Of a stretch of 64,000 nucleotides of DNA, positions 21,594 through 32,931 are shown piece after piece. Numbering within the stretch: the stretch's first letter is position 1; each line of letters begins with the position of its first letter. The stretch is taken from the NCBI GenBank assembly GCA_032821775.1, contig JAVLRN010000003.1, forward strand, positions 2,418,001-2,482,000. Reading direction: 5' to 3'. The stretch is from Sanguinoderma infundibulare (Eukaryota; Basidiomycota; Agaricomycetes; Polyporales; Polyporaceae). Made by a program: the position numbers and the translations under genes. Under the pieces are notes generated by a model, which had not been told where the DNA came from, ran no database searches, and saw only the letters and a program-made list of their open reading frames with translations.

Positions 21594-23976
21594 ATGGCAA
21601 AGATCAAGAAGAACAAGACAAAGGGTCCCGATCAGACTGGAAACTCGCAGCTACCGCAAGCCAGCGTTGTGCCTGCGGTAGTAGCGGCGCCTCCCGCAGC
21701 GCTGCATCCGTCGAGCCATGCCCTTGCCGCTTCCATCGTGCACGAGCACGCGGGCAATGGACACGGTTCGTCAACTTCTTTCGAGTAGCGCCTCGCTGCA
21801 GGAGCTCATACCCCGCCTCTTCACATCTCGCTTCCCTCCTTTCATGCTCCTCTGACGATCCCTCGATCTCCTTCACTACTCGGTGCCGTGTCATGCATCG
21901 CGCGCGTCCTAACGACGTTCCTTTCCCAACAGGAGGCTGGCAAGGACACCCGCAAGCAAAGATCGAAGAAGTTGAAGACGATGGCGGTTGGGGTGCTGAT
22001 GGGGCGGTCGCGTCGGACGCGGTCTGGGATGCACCCGACAATGGCTGGGGAGACGCTCCTGCTCCTTCCTCTGGAGGTTGGGGAGATCCTGCTCCTTCTT
22101 CTGGAGGCTGGGGAGAGCCCGAGGCAGATGACGGCTGGGGTCAGCCACCCGATCCTCCCGTGAGCGCAAGTCAAGGAGGGCACCCAACGATGTCCAGAGG
22201 ACGTTCGCGTTCGCGTTCAAGACAAGGCGGTTCCCAACCCGACGCGCAGCGCGCGACACAACCAGGCGCGCGAGCGCCTGCTCCGAACTCTTTCCACCCC
22301 TCAGCAAACGCACAGCAAATGTCCCCCTCCGGCTGGGGCGCCCCCGTCGACGCGTGGGGAACCGAACCCCCTCAGCCTACCTGGGGACAACCTCCCGCAC
22401 CGAAGCCTGCCGGGCAGAAGCCCGCGTGGACGAATTGGGCCAAAGAGGCCAAACTGGTAAATACCACCCCTCCCGTTCATGCGCTCCCAACTTCGTACGA
22501 CTACCCGACTCAGGCTGCTGCTCCGACTGGTGGGACCAGGCAGGTCTTGTCTGAGCAGCAGCGTTCTCAAATCCTGAATTCCTTGTTACAACCACCACAA
22601 CAGCAGACTAAGGGTTACTCCCCGCAGTCCCCACCGCAACCAAATCCCTACCATAGGCAGCAACCAGCCGCGCATCCTGCTCAATCTCAGACTTTCCAAC
22701 AAGCGCAACTCGTAGCGGAACAGGAGAGCATCTTGCGAAGCATTCAGGAAGCTCATGGTCGCTCGAACGGACATTCCCGACCCGGCCATTCGCAACAGAC
22801 TCGACCGCCAGTGCAATATGCGGATAGTTGGGCAAATTGGGGCAGGGACGCATGGAATGGGGAGCGGGCTTCTACAATTCCCGAAGAAGACGAGTATGAG
22901 GATGACGGCTGGGGCGACACAGATGACGAAGAAGCTGAAGCTGAAGGTTGGGGTTCAAGTCACGAGTACGGTAACAACCAGCGCGTACGGTTCTCCTCAA
23001 ACGTTTCCTATGCCGGAACGACTTCGAACGCCTCCAGGACGACTTCGCACGGACGCGCACCTGCGCATGGAGACCCGCCGCCTCGACAACGCACGACGTC
23101 CAATCCTCAGATGTGGGTTCCTTCTCCAGTCTCGTCGCGGACGATGAAAATGGCTGCGGGAATACTGTCTCCTACGACTGCGTCTGTGAAGACCACTGTC
23201 TTCGAACTACCACCACCTCGAAACGGTTTCGGCGAGAACACGTTCGTGTCTTCTCAAGGCGAGGCCTTGAGGTCGGCGGAGCGCGCCTTCTACAATCGAA
23301 ATCGGCCCTCGAAGGAGAGGATACGATGGGGCTTCAACCCAGATAAGGACCCACGCGTTGGTTCGCTCATCCGCTGGGTAGCAGCCATGTCGAATGGCCT
23401 CGCTGAGATTGGCGTACGTGGCTCAAACCACTTTGCTCGTATGGATTGACCACACTTTCACTCGTTAGCTCCAACGATTCCTCGACACCCGGGAAAGAGG
23501 TGCGTTGTTCGCAAACGCAGACTTCCGCCTCCCAACTTTCTCTGGCACACCCGCACAACCCGCCTTCGATTGGGTGACCCTCACTGAACTTCAAAACACG
23601 CTCGATTCGACCCTCCAATCGTCCGTGACATTGTACGACCCGGCGTTCCAGGTGATCGTCTTCGTGTTCCTCCTCTCGCCCTCGGGGAACAGCATGGCTG
23701 TCTGGCGGAGGAAGCTCAACGTTCCCGATGCATTGCGCGACGCGAATCAGCATGAGATTCTCGCCGTGAAAGCGGGGCTCAAGACGAACTACCCGGTGTA
23801 TGTTGATGAGTGAGTGCTTCTGCACCGTTCGATTTAGATGCGAGGACTGATGATGCAGGGCAAGGCTACCGGTGAAGCCCGCAGCGGCGACACCTGCTGT
23901 ACCGAAAAAGAAAAAAGTTCGCTTCGCGTTCATCCGACGAATCTTCGGGGGTGGGAAGAAAGCCGCCGCTGCATAA
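21594..23976 (+). CDS. GW/WG-repeat protein with a basidiomycete C-terminal domain
   Basis: Four exons (21594-21765, 21933-23413, 23469-23809, 23859-23976) give 703 aa. The start MAKIKKNKTKG is basic. Residues ~60-150 are acidic with repeated Trp-Gly (DDGGWG, DNGWGDA, SSGGWGDP, SSGGWGEP, DDGWGQ), and further W-G pairs lie near 180-230 and 380-440. The centre is Gln/Pro/Ser-rich and disordered. The C-terminal ~200 residues look folded (AFYNRNRPSKERIRWGF, IRWVAAMSNGLAEIG, FDWVTLTELQNTLDSTL, QVIVFVFLLSPSGNSMAVWRRKLNVP) and end with a very basic tail (PKKKKVRFAFIRR). I do not recognise the C-terminal domain. Clustered GW repeats resemble Argonaute-binding hooks, but that is only resemblance. The promoter is shared with the STB6-like gene and interrupted by the LINE. 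Confidence 0.75.
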
Positions 23977-24473
23977 CCGCCCCCCGCCTCCGAAAGGACA
24001 CTCTGCCATGCCTCTTCCGTTCATATACTCGTCTCTGGTCTTGTTGCTCCGTTTTCGCGCTGTGTTGCTCTCCGTCGCACTGGTTGACTGTATCGCTGCC
24101 TCCCATTTACTTGTTGTCGTTGCCTTGATTTACGGGCTTGATTATATCGTTCGAATACCGCTAATGCCTCGATACCTCGTGTATTACTAGCCATAGCCAT
24201 ACTCTCTGCTTATGTTACGACCTTATGTTACGACTTACGTTACGTTGTGAATAGCGTATATGGTAGAGAATAGAAGATGTCACGTGAAGTCTGTTATCTT
24301 CGACATGCGTGCGTCATGTGGCTTGTGCCGCGTTGCATCCCGAGTTCTCCTTACCGCGAGCAGTGAATCCTTTCAAGAAGCTAGTTCACGTTGTACTCCA
24401 TGACCTTCAGGACCCCCTACTGAGCCAACCCAGTGTCTTAACCCCTTCAATCGCAGTCCCCCCAAACTCTCCG
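23977..24473. other. Intergenic, tandem genes
   Basis: About 500 bp. It contains a tandem 13-mer (CTTATGTTACGAC at 24209-24221 and 24222-24234), followed by a related TTACGTTACG. No gene seen. Confidence 0.5.
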
Positions 24474-25377
24474 ATGGCACTTTGGCCGTTGAGTGACCCC
24501 CCCAAAGAGCGTCCACACAACTCCTTAAGGACCCTCCTCATATTCTCCGCAATCCTCGTCCCGTTCGCGGCCATCCCTTATGCGCTCATGCGCAGGCAGC
24601 ACCTCCGCATCCATCGGGAGGTCAGCTCGCTCCGTCAGGCAAACGAGAGCCTCGCGCGTGAGGTGCGGAAGTTCGCCGCGGATGCGCAGAAGGCGCAGAC
24701 CCCGTCCCAGGACGTCCTCGTGACGGTCAAGGGGCAGGCGAGCCGGCTCAGGGCGAATGCGGCGGCGCTGGCCGCGGCGCGGGCGCGCCTGGACGAGCTG
24801 CACGGGAAGGTGGACGGCTTGGGGCGCGAGGTGGGCAGCGAAGTGAAGGGCGTGCGGCAGCTGCTGGACAAGGGGTTGCGAGATCGGACGGCGACGGATG
24901 AGCGGATAGCCCGGTGGCGAGAGCAAGTATGGGGGAGCGTTGCGAATTTGGCTCGTGAGAACGGGAGACAGAGGTGCGTGCGACTCGCTGTTGTGGGCCC
25001 ATGCAGTTAGTTTGGCCTCACGAGCACGCGGAACTAGGTCTGCGTTTGCAGAAGACTTGAAGGAGACGGGCAGATCCCTCGCTGACGTTGCACGGTTCGT
25101 AGAGGAAGTGGAGATGCGCGAGGGATGGACGCCTCTTCCGAACGATGGTCGAGGCATTGAAAGGATGCGGAATCTAGCGAAACATCTAGAGGAGGCCTCA
25201 GAATCATGCGAAGCATTGGTATGTCTTGGATGTGTTGACAGAATTGCAGTTCCTCACGCCCTCATGTAGGAGGAAGAAGGGCACGAGCCCGAGCCCACGT
25301 TCGAGCCCAAGGAAGCCAAGTCTGAGCCTGAAGCCAAGTCCAAGCCTCAGGGGAGGAAAACGCGAAAGCGGAAGTAA
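24474..25377 (+). CDS. Single-pass membrane protein with coiled coil
   Basis: Exons 24474-24973, 25038-25218 and 25270-25377 give 262 aa. A cytosolic or nuclear-side N-terminus of ~20 residues precedes one membrane helix (LLIFSAILVPFAAIPYALM, residues ~21-39). An Arg/Ala/Leu-rich coiled coil of about 110 residues follows (REVSSLRQANESLAREVRK onward). The third exon is a Glu/Pro/Lys repeat (EPEPTFEPKEAKSEPEAK) ending in RKTRKRK. The arrangement suggests a membrane-anchored tether or scaffold. No family recognised. The basic tail could be a nuclear or ER-retrieval type signal, but this is not established. Confidence 0.6.
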
Positions 25378-25565
25378 GCCTAGGATGTCCGCGACTACAA
25401 ACCAATGACTTGTGGAGCCATCATTTCAGGTGCATTGGGTAGAAAGGAGTAGTGCAGGGGGATAATGTGTTCATAGTAGAAGCTACATCAACTCGTGCTT
25501 CTAAATAACAAAGAGTTGTACACGACCACCGTACGTGTTACTTTTGGGTTCGTCTCGTATCTTGG

Positions 25566-26138
25566 TTAGGGACGTATTAGCTCCCAAGACTGGCACCCGC
25601 TAGAAAACGCATGGACAATACCATAACGCTGTTTCTGGTTTGGAACGAGGAACTCCTCCATAAGGTCCATGTCTACTCGCCCCCAGCCTGCGAAGTCGCC
25701 TTTCCGCATCTCCTTACATCGTCGCGAAAACGACGCGAGGTGGTACGAGAGGACTGCCGCCCATTCGTACTGCGCCGCGATCTTGACCAGGTGGCTACTG
25801 TACCGGAAAAAGTGGAAGGGCAACATCGGGGACTGGCCGTTGGAGAGCTCGTGCACGCAGAGGATGGAGAAATACGCGTTCAAGGGGACAAGAAGGGAGT
25901 CGAGCGTCGCGTAGGTCTCAGTGGCGGAGGGAGCGGAATGGAGGGATATGGTGCTTTGGTCCATGTTGACCTCTATGAGGTGCCATGTGGACTCGAGGAT
26001 GCGGCGCGAGTCGAGCTTGTAGATCTCCGCGCCGGGGAGTTCGTGGCGGACGATGGACGCGACCACGTCTTGGTCCACATGTGGGAAGAGCGATACGACG
26101 GACTGGAGATCCCGACCGGGAGGGTATATCGCAGCCAT
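25566..26138 (-). CDS. Hypothetical protein with a CUE-like N-terminal segment
   Basis: Single exon, 190 aa from the ATG at 26138; the frame extends two codons upstream only to a GTG. The N-terminus (LQSVVSLFPHVDQDVVASIVRHE) resembles the three-helix pattern of a CUE or UBA-like ubiquitin-binding domain (hydrophobic pairs, FPHV, then VV..IV). The remainder (STWHLIEVNMDQSTISL, LLVPLNAYFSILCVHEL, YEWAAVLSYHLASFSRRC) looks like a folded helical domain. No signal peptide. I cannot name the family, and the CUE resemblance is weak. Confidence 0.5.
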   Translation of the reverse strand: MAAIYPPGRDLQSVVSLFPHVDQDVVASIVRHELPGAEIYKLDSRRILESTWHLIEVNMDQSTISLHSAPSATETYATLDSLLVPLNAYFSILCVHELSNGQSPMLPFHFFRYSSHLVKIAAQYEWAAVLSYHLASFSRRCKEMRKGDFAGWGRVDMDLMEEFLVPNQKQRYGIVHAFSSGCQSWELIRP

Positions 26139-26829
26139 TGGCACTAATCGGATTTGTCAACCGACGGACCGCGCATAAAGTCAATGAATTGACATACCGC
26201 ACAGACGGAGGGCGATGGCAGCTATGTAAATGGTATATGAGCGTCGAGCAGGGTGTGGTGGAGGAGACACCGATGGAGCGACGACAACATGCAAACGACG
26301 GACAAAGGGGGCAAGGGCCAACTCGGACAAGCCTCAGAGTAGACACCCACAGCCTTCCCCGCAAAGGCCGCCAAAGGGAGAGACGCCAGGTCCCAGCGAA
26401 AGCTCGAAATGGCGGTCATCCAGGGAGTCAGTCTACACAGAGGCGGTACCCAGACGGAGAGCTGTGGCAAACAGGCGTTTCAAACCATCCGAAAGACTCT
26501 CGACGTCGCCACGCGCAACGTCGCCGTGGCTCTCCAAATAAGGCAACTGGCAGGCCCGCGTGGGAATGGTGGCTGCAGAACTACACAGTACATCGCACAT
26601 TGTCCCACGCTCTGCTCTCCTCGTCCCAAGCGCGGCGCATCCAACCCCTACGACAATCCTCAAGGTGATTATCTCATTTTCTGCTTCGCAGACGGCACCG
26701 GGCTCGTTCGGAGACCGTTATCATGCTAGAAGGCGATCCTGCGAGCCCGGTTGATCTTGTCGGAGGCCAGGACTCGGTGGGACATCCATTCTGACATCTG
26801 CTTGATCTTTAGACTCTTTCAACGACAAA
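26139..26829. other. Divergent intergenic region
   Basis: About 690 bp between the minus-strand orphan and RPL35. It holds the RPL35 promoter. Open frames in it have no coding character. No repeat or RNA gene found. Confidence 0.45.
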
Positions 26830-27379
26830 ATGCCCGGCAAGGTAAAAGCATACGAGCTCCAGTCCAAGTATGTTTACAAGCTACAATCCCTGGCTCGTTC
26901 TCTTACCTCCCCACTCTACAGGTCGAAGAACGACTTGTCGAAGCAGCTTACGGAGCTCAAGAATGAGCTCTTGACTCTCCGCGTACAGAAGATCGCTGGT
27001 GGCTCTGCGGCCAAGCTCACCAAGATGTACGTCGTCATTCTACGTGTTCTTTGCGTGCTTGTGTGAAGCGACTTTTCTTGCAGCAACACCGTCCGCAAGT
27101 CGATTGCGCGTGTGTTGACCGTCACGAACCAAAAGCAGCGGCAAAACCTCCGCGAGTTCTACAAGAACAAGAAGTACCTCCCCCTTGACCTCCGCCCAAA
27201 GAAGACTCGCGCGATCCGGAGACGCTTGACGAAGGTATGTGGCCGTTGTGCACATTGTTACTTTAAATCGAGTACTTATGCTTGAAATTGCTGCGCAGCA
27301 CGAAGCATCGCTGAAGACACTCAAGCAGCGAAAGAAGGACATCCACTTCCCGATCCGCAAGTACGCTGTCAAGGCATGA
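26830..27379 (+). CDS. RPL35: 60S ribosomal protein uL29 (RPL35)
   Basis: Large-subunit ribosomal protein at the polypeptide exit tunnel. Exons 26830-26867, 26922-27026, 27084-27234 and 27299-27379 give 124 aa, the normal length. Diagnostic segments are [74 protein letters not shown] and the C-terminal [14 protein letters not shown]. Four short introns in such a small gene are common for agaricomycete ribosomal proteins. Confidence 0.98.
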
Positions 27380-28381
27380 GGGGGTCGATTCGCGGTGTAT
27401 GTTGCTCTGAGTTTGTTCTTCCGTTCTGTATGCTATACGCTGCCCACACCAACCAACATGCCATGCCCATCTATGCGCATATGCATAGTCCAGAATGACG
27501 TCGTGCGGAGTGTGAACTGATCCGCATGGGACGAAGACGGTAGTTGAGGAAGCAAATAAGCAATCGGCGGTCTTTCACCGGGGAGGCGAGGTGTGTCGGG
27601 ACAGACTGAAAGCAATGCAAAATGAAGTTGGCCGGTTGTGGACCTTGCGGCGTCGGGGCGTGGCGGGGTTCGGGGAGATGTAGCCGGAGGAAGTGCCTGT
27701 AAGAGCGTGGGTGGCGGCTGCTCTGCTCCCGAGTCTGACTGGATCACGTCACCTGAGATCTGCGTCGCCCGCCGTCGGCCGTTTTGGCTCCTTCCTCCTT
27801 CCTCTCCCCCCTTCTCCCTGTCCTCGCCGTCGCCACCGCTCATCGCCCCTCCCTTAACCTCTGCCACGGCGAGCTCAGCACCTGTCATCCTCAACGGCGA
27901 TCCACCAGCAATCTTCCCGCTCCCGGCAACCATAATTCCACGGCAATCGCACATTAACTTGCGTCCCTTGCGTGTCCGTTGCAACCACACCGCGTGCCTT
28001 CACACTCCCTTCCTGCGCCTTCCTATCCCACACTACTCGCTCCGTATAGCCCAGGCGCACCCGTTTATTGTCGCGATATTTATCCAAGCTCCCGGCATCT
28101 AACGACCCTGACGAATCATGGTGAGTAAACCTAGTATCTGCCACGCTTTGATTTTCGTCGTGGTCCCGAGCCAATCATCAACGCAAGTCATGGGGAGATG
28201 GCGCACATTCTGCCCTTCTCTACTCAGTACCGCATGGCATCCGTTCAGACACGTGCATCGCTAGAAGGCTCTTCGATCCTCCCCTCCCTCCTCCGTCCTT
28301 TCCATCTCCTCTCTCCTCTCCTTCGCTGTGGGCGACCCCATCCCGCACACGCTCATAGTGCGCTCCTCCTCTGTTCGCGTC
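27380..28381. other. Intergenic region upstream of the GCK-III kinase
   Basis: About 1 kb with long C/T-rich stretches (for example around 27790-27850 and 28270-28325), probably promoter and 5' UTR of the kinase. An ATG directly followed by GTGAGT at ~28118 could be part of a 5' UTR intron. No gene supported. Confidence 0.4.
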
Positions 28382-30801
28382 ATGCCTCCCGGTTCCCGTT
28401 TGCTCAAGAAACCTAGTGCCTCGTCGAGCGGTTCTTCTGACCGTGGTCATGGTTTACAGCCCAGGCAGCTCGCCAAGTCCCCGCCACCATCACCCCCAAA
28501 CGAGCGTAAGGTCAAGCCGCTAGAACAATGGCCATACATACCTAGCACCAATCCTGCGAGCCAATACACCCTCCTGGAGAAGCTGGGCACGGGCAGCTTT
28601 GGTACCGTCTACAAGGCGATCCACAACGACTCCAAGCAGATAGTCGCCATCAAACAAATTGGTGCGTACAACACTCTCCTCGTGACGGATGCTGTTAATG
28701 TGCCTGTGTAGACCTAGAAGACTCCGATGACGACATTACCGAGATCCAGCAAGAGATAGCGAGCCTGGCCCAGTGCGACTCGGAATATGTTACAAGATAC
28801 TACGGCTCCTTTGTCGTGGCCTACAAGCTGTGGATTGTGATGGAGTACCTCGCCGGCGGTTCATGCCTCGATTTGTTGAAGGCCGGCGTGTTTTCCGAGG
28901 CCCACATCGCCGTCATGATGCGTGAGCTCCTCCTCGGTCTCGACTATCTCCACAGCGAGGGGACCATCCACCGCGACATCAAAGCCGCCAATGTCCTGCT
29001 TTCGGCGTCAGGCAAGGTCAAGCTCGCAGATTTTGGCGTCGCTGCGCAGCTCACCAGCACCTTGCGGCATACGTTTGTCGGTACGCCCTTCTGGATGGCT
29101 CCAGAAGTCATCCGTCAAGCCGGGTACGATGCGAAGGCCGATATCTGGAGTCTCGGTATCACCGCGATAGAGATGGCGAAGGGTGAGCCGCCGCTGGCAG
29201 AATACCACCCCATGAGGGTGCTCTTCCTGATCCCGAAGGCGAAGCCACCCGTTCTCGAGGGCTCGTTCTCACTGGCCTTTAAAGACTTCGTGTCGCAGTG
29301 CCTGACAAAGGATCCGCACTCGGTACGTCACAGATCGGAGGATCGCCCCCGAGGAATATCAGCAGTGCTGACTTGCTGTTGTATGTTCGATAAATAGCGG
29401 CCAACGACGAAGGAGCTCTTGCAGCACCGCTTTATCAGGAACGCTCGCAAGACGTCGTACCTGACGGAGCTAATCGAACGGTATCACGACTATCGCTCAC
29501 GCTCCCCAGGCAGGGCACCTCAGTACTACCAGGCGACCATCCGGAATAGCGGAGCATGGGACGGAACGCTGCGCAGCGACTGGGACTTCAATACCATCCG
29601 GACGACATCTGCGATGGGCTCGCTTCGGAGCATGGCCAAGGATATCATGCCTCCGGGCATGGAGCTTGACGACGACTTCGATGGGCTCCCTGAGGACGAG
29701 GAGCCGTTCGATACCTTCGATACCACGGCCGCGACGACCAAGGGGAGCGATGTACCTCTCCAGCCTCCCCATGGCGGTATCGGCATGAATGCAGCTGCAG
29801 GTCACTCGACGGTCGTCATCCGCTCGTTCTCCAAGTCGGTGGAGAAGGATCCGTCGCTCATGACGGACTCGGGTTCGGACGAGACGTCCATCAGCCCGTC
29901 CCCCTCGACCCCTTCGCAGAGCGTCGAAAATGTCGAGACCCAGATCGCGGATGCCGTTGAGCCTCCTCCCGCGTACACCGGCTCCGTCCGGTCCTCGCGT
30001 AGGTCCTCTTATGCTGCGCGGAACAACGTGACGACGGGGACCATAATTGGGGAAGCTGATATCGGGAGCGGCGTGGATACGATCCGGCCTGTGAAGAAGG
30101 TAGACACCATTCGGTCGCTGAGGCTGTCCGAGGAGTATGTGGGGAGCGTGAGGAGTAGGGAGGGGAGTACGTCATCGACAAACTCGTCGCCTACGAGCCC
30201 GAAGGGTTCGCACAAACGCAGCGCCACCGAGGCGCAGGCAGCAGGCAAGTCGCTCGTGGACGAGGTGTTGCTGCCTATGTTGCAGAAGGTTCGTCAGCTC
30301 CGGTATTCGTACGTGTGGCGATGCTGACCAGCGAGCTTCCAGGCGACGAGGGATGACATGGACGCGAGGGAGATTGAGTCGTTGAGCATGATCGCGCGTG
30401 GGTTCGAGGAGCTGCGGGACGTAAATCCAGCGCTTGCCTACAACATTGTCCTTGACATGCTGAATGGCATCAACGAGTACGTGCATATTATTGTTTTGGC
30501 GAAGCGCAGGCCTCCGACTGATTGAGCCCTTACCTCCAGTAATCCTACTGTTCGAAGTCACATCCAGACACAGCGCTCGCTGTTCCCGCACAAGCGCATC
30601 ATTCGCAGAAGCGAGATGACTGCGAAGGGACTCGTCGTCACGGAGGAGGAAGAGATCTCTGGCTTGCCTTCGACGTCGTCCCCACTCCAGAGTTCGACTC
30701 AAGGAGATACTGGTTCGCCGGTCCGGAAGTCGCCGATCTCCGAACTACTGTACTTGCGCTGGCTCGAAGGTCTCAAGCTCAAGTGGCCCAGCATACTTTG
30801 A
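28382..30801 (+). CDS. STE20-family GCK-III kinase (Kic1/Nak1/MST3-like)
   Basis: Germinal-centre kinase III, the upstream kinase of the RAM/MOR polarity pathway in yeasts. ATG at 28382. The kinase domain starts at about residue 62 ([17 protein letters not shown]), with catalytic Lys91 (VAIKQI). It then has [36 protein letters not shown] and the STE20 signature [12 protein letters not shown] short intron follows KDPHS, then [13 protein letters not shown]. The C-terminal half is Ser/Thr-rich and disordered, with an acidic patch ([14 protein letters not shown]). Two helical terminal exons follow ([12 protein letters not shown], then [34 protein letters not shown] in part), ending [17 protein letters not shown]. 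At least four introns are visible. The name Kic1 or Nak1 orthologue is likely but inferred. Confidence 0.92.
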
Positions 30802-31707
30802 TGCACGGTCGCTGGCCGGCATCCTCATGGTTTGGCGTGGCGCGTTGCAAGGGTGCAAATGCTTCCCGGTCCGCCGTGCGCGCAGGCTCTGCTTGTTCTC
30901 CTCGTCCCCGCACTCGCTTCCTGATCACTCCGTTTGCGTACCTTCTCAACCTCTGGACCGATCTTGTATCCTGACCTTGAGCGGCTCTTTTACTCCAACC
31001 CCGGGCTCGCTTCCACTTTCTCTTGCGCGGACATCCTGGATCATAATTGGCGTTGTCCGTAGCGCGAACGCATTCCTACTCCGATCTTCCCTCATTGCAC
31101 CAACCCGACTTCTCATTCACACCCATATTGCGCCATCATTCATCCTCCATCTGCTGTCTCACGATTCGCATTCACACTCGCATTGCATTTATCTTATCTC
31201 CTCCCCATTCAGTTCCGAGCTACTGGTACTTACTGACGTTTACGGCCGCCCCCTCCTCTTCGACTACGCTTTTCCCTCCTTCCTTCAACTTCGTCGACAT
31301 ACACCCTCGTTGTTGGATTCGCACCGCGCACTGCGCCTCCCCCGTTCCCCTTGTGCTGCACATAATGACTTTACGACGTAACGAGTGTCTCGAGTGTCTG
31401 CGAATGTACGCTGTTTGCAGGGCGCGTTGCACGTTGGACTGTGCACGTTGTACAGCTGACGAAGTTGACATATCTTTGGCGTTCGACCGTGCACGATGTA
31501 CAGCTGACGAAGTTGACATCTTTGGCGTGGCGTGGGTGTGTTGTACTCATGCGCGATTTCAACTGTCCGGTCGCCTCATTCCGAGATAAGCCCCGAGGAT
31601 GTACACGCATGAGTAAAGTAGCGCAGAAAGTACAGTGCTAGCCTAGCTCATTCGCCGAGTCGCCCGTACGGCTCAGGATCATATGATATGCAGGGATGGT
31701 GTTATGG
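30802..31707. other. Gene-poor stretch downstream of the kinase
   Basis: About 900 bp of C/T-rich, low-coding DNA. It contains the 48-bp-period direct repeat listed separately. No gene is supported. Confidence 0.45.
31441..31528. repeat. Two-copy direct repeat, period 48 bp
   Basis: GTGCACG(T/A)TGTACAG followed by CTGACGAAGTTGACAT and CTTTGGCGT occurs at 31441-31482 and 31489-31528. The copies differ by one substitution and a 2-bp gap. The GTGCAC and TGTACA cores are palindromic. Confidence 0.8.
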
Positions 31708-32187
31708 TCAGAACGCATGCATGCACGGAGATCTGTTGCGACAATCAGTATGTACCCTTCTCATGGTCGTCCGAGATCCTTTGAAATCTAACATCCCACT
31801 GGAGCCGAGATCATCAAGGTACAGCGCCCTCCCTGGATAAGGAACATGGAAGCGACCGGGATTATCGCGACAGACGATGATGATAGTTATATAACCATCC
31901 GGGCAGACCTGGACACGTATAGTCTCCAGATGCAGCTTAAAGTCTTGGAAGGAAGGATGCTCAGACGACGAGCACTCTAAGTAGCAAGCCTCAGAATGCG
32001 AAACGATGCGGCGCAAAGCGTATACGTGTAAGGAGTTCTTCACAGGATTCGGCGCCGTAAAATCAGTCAGCTTGAAGGGGGGCCAGCGCGCTGCAGTCGG
32101 GCTTTGCCCTCCTTCGTCGCGCTGGTATAACACGAATCTGCAAGTTATTTCGTCCTCGAGAAGCACTGCAGCTGGCGAGAGTGGCAA
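31708..32187 (-). CDS. Orphan coding-like frame (partial gene model)
   Basis: Open frame of ~159 codons with coding-like composition (CRFVLYQRDEGG, KLTDFTAPNPVKNSLHVYALRRIV, VCPDGYITIIIVCRDNPGRFHVPYPG). It has no ATG start. A CAG acceptor within its first 40 bases suggests it is a 3' exon of a larger minus-strand gene whose 5' exons I could not place. I do not recognise the protein. It may be a decayed gene or a lineage-specific one. Confidence 0.3.
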   Translation of the reverse strand: MPLSPAAVLLEDEITCRFVLYQRDEGGQSPTAARWPPFKLTDFTAPNPVKNSLHVYALRRIVSHSEACYLECSSSEHPSFQDFKLHLETIRVQVCPDGYITIIIVCRDNPGRFHVPYPGRALYLDDLGSSGMLDFKGSRTTMRRVHTDCRNRSPCMHAF

Positions 32188-32931
32188 CTACTAGAGCCCC
32201 GGCACCGGTAACTCTGCCAATGTTCCGAAGCCAGGGGTGCCAGGGTACGATGCGAACAACCTGCCTTTAGGGGGAGTGCCACACGGACTTGTGTATGCTG
32301 GCTGCCCTGTATCATGTCCAGGTATATCAGCGCGTATAACCACACCGTTTCGTAACTCTCCCGGCTTGCCCGTCCCAGTCCGGATATCATGCTGATCAAC
32401 GCGATCAGAACACAGAACATGCGGTCTAACAATGAGTCGGGACTCATCGGCCATCTTTCCGCTTTTCGGGCGAGAAATAGTACATCTCTTACATCTTGGG
32501 ATGCGCATGGCCGCCGGCGGTGCAGCTATCAACCGGCCATCTTTGCGGCTGGAAGAATGACGATGATGATTTGGGCGGAAGATTGATATGGCCACCGAGT
32601 ACAACATGGGTAGGTGGACGTTGCCGGTGGTGTGGGGCTGTCCGTCAGACGTTGTAGGGATGTCTGTAACGCATGTTCCGCGCGGATGGTCGAAGGAAGG
32701 GAGGGGCTATGAGGGATCGCATCGACGTGGTAAACCTACCCCTTCAAGCTTCATGGTTTGATTCGGTGGGAAGCATGGCAGGACTGCGGCCCACCGGTAG
32801 ATTCATGCGGACTATACCGTTCTTAAAGAAGTGGCCAAGAGGACGTGCCGGCGGGTTACGTTGCTAACTTCTTGTGCCGAGTCTTCTCTGTCCCCGTGCA
32901 AGCTACATGGACGAGGAATTGAACGTACGGC

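Noticed and set aside
26139..26829. Long plus-strand frames upstream of RPL35
   Set aside because: No coding character or splicing; they lie in the promoter region.
28110..28130. ATG immediately followed by GTGAGT upstream of the GCK-III kinase
   Set aside because: Could be a 5' UTR exon end, but no continuation in frame could be demonstrated; the ATG at 28382 gives a normal protein.
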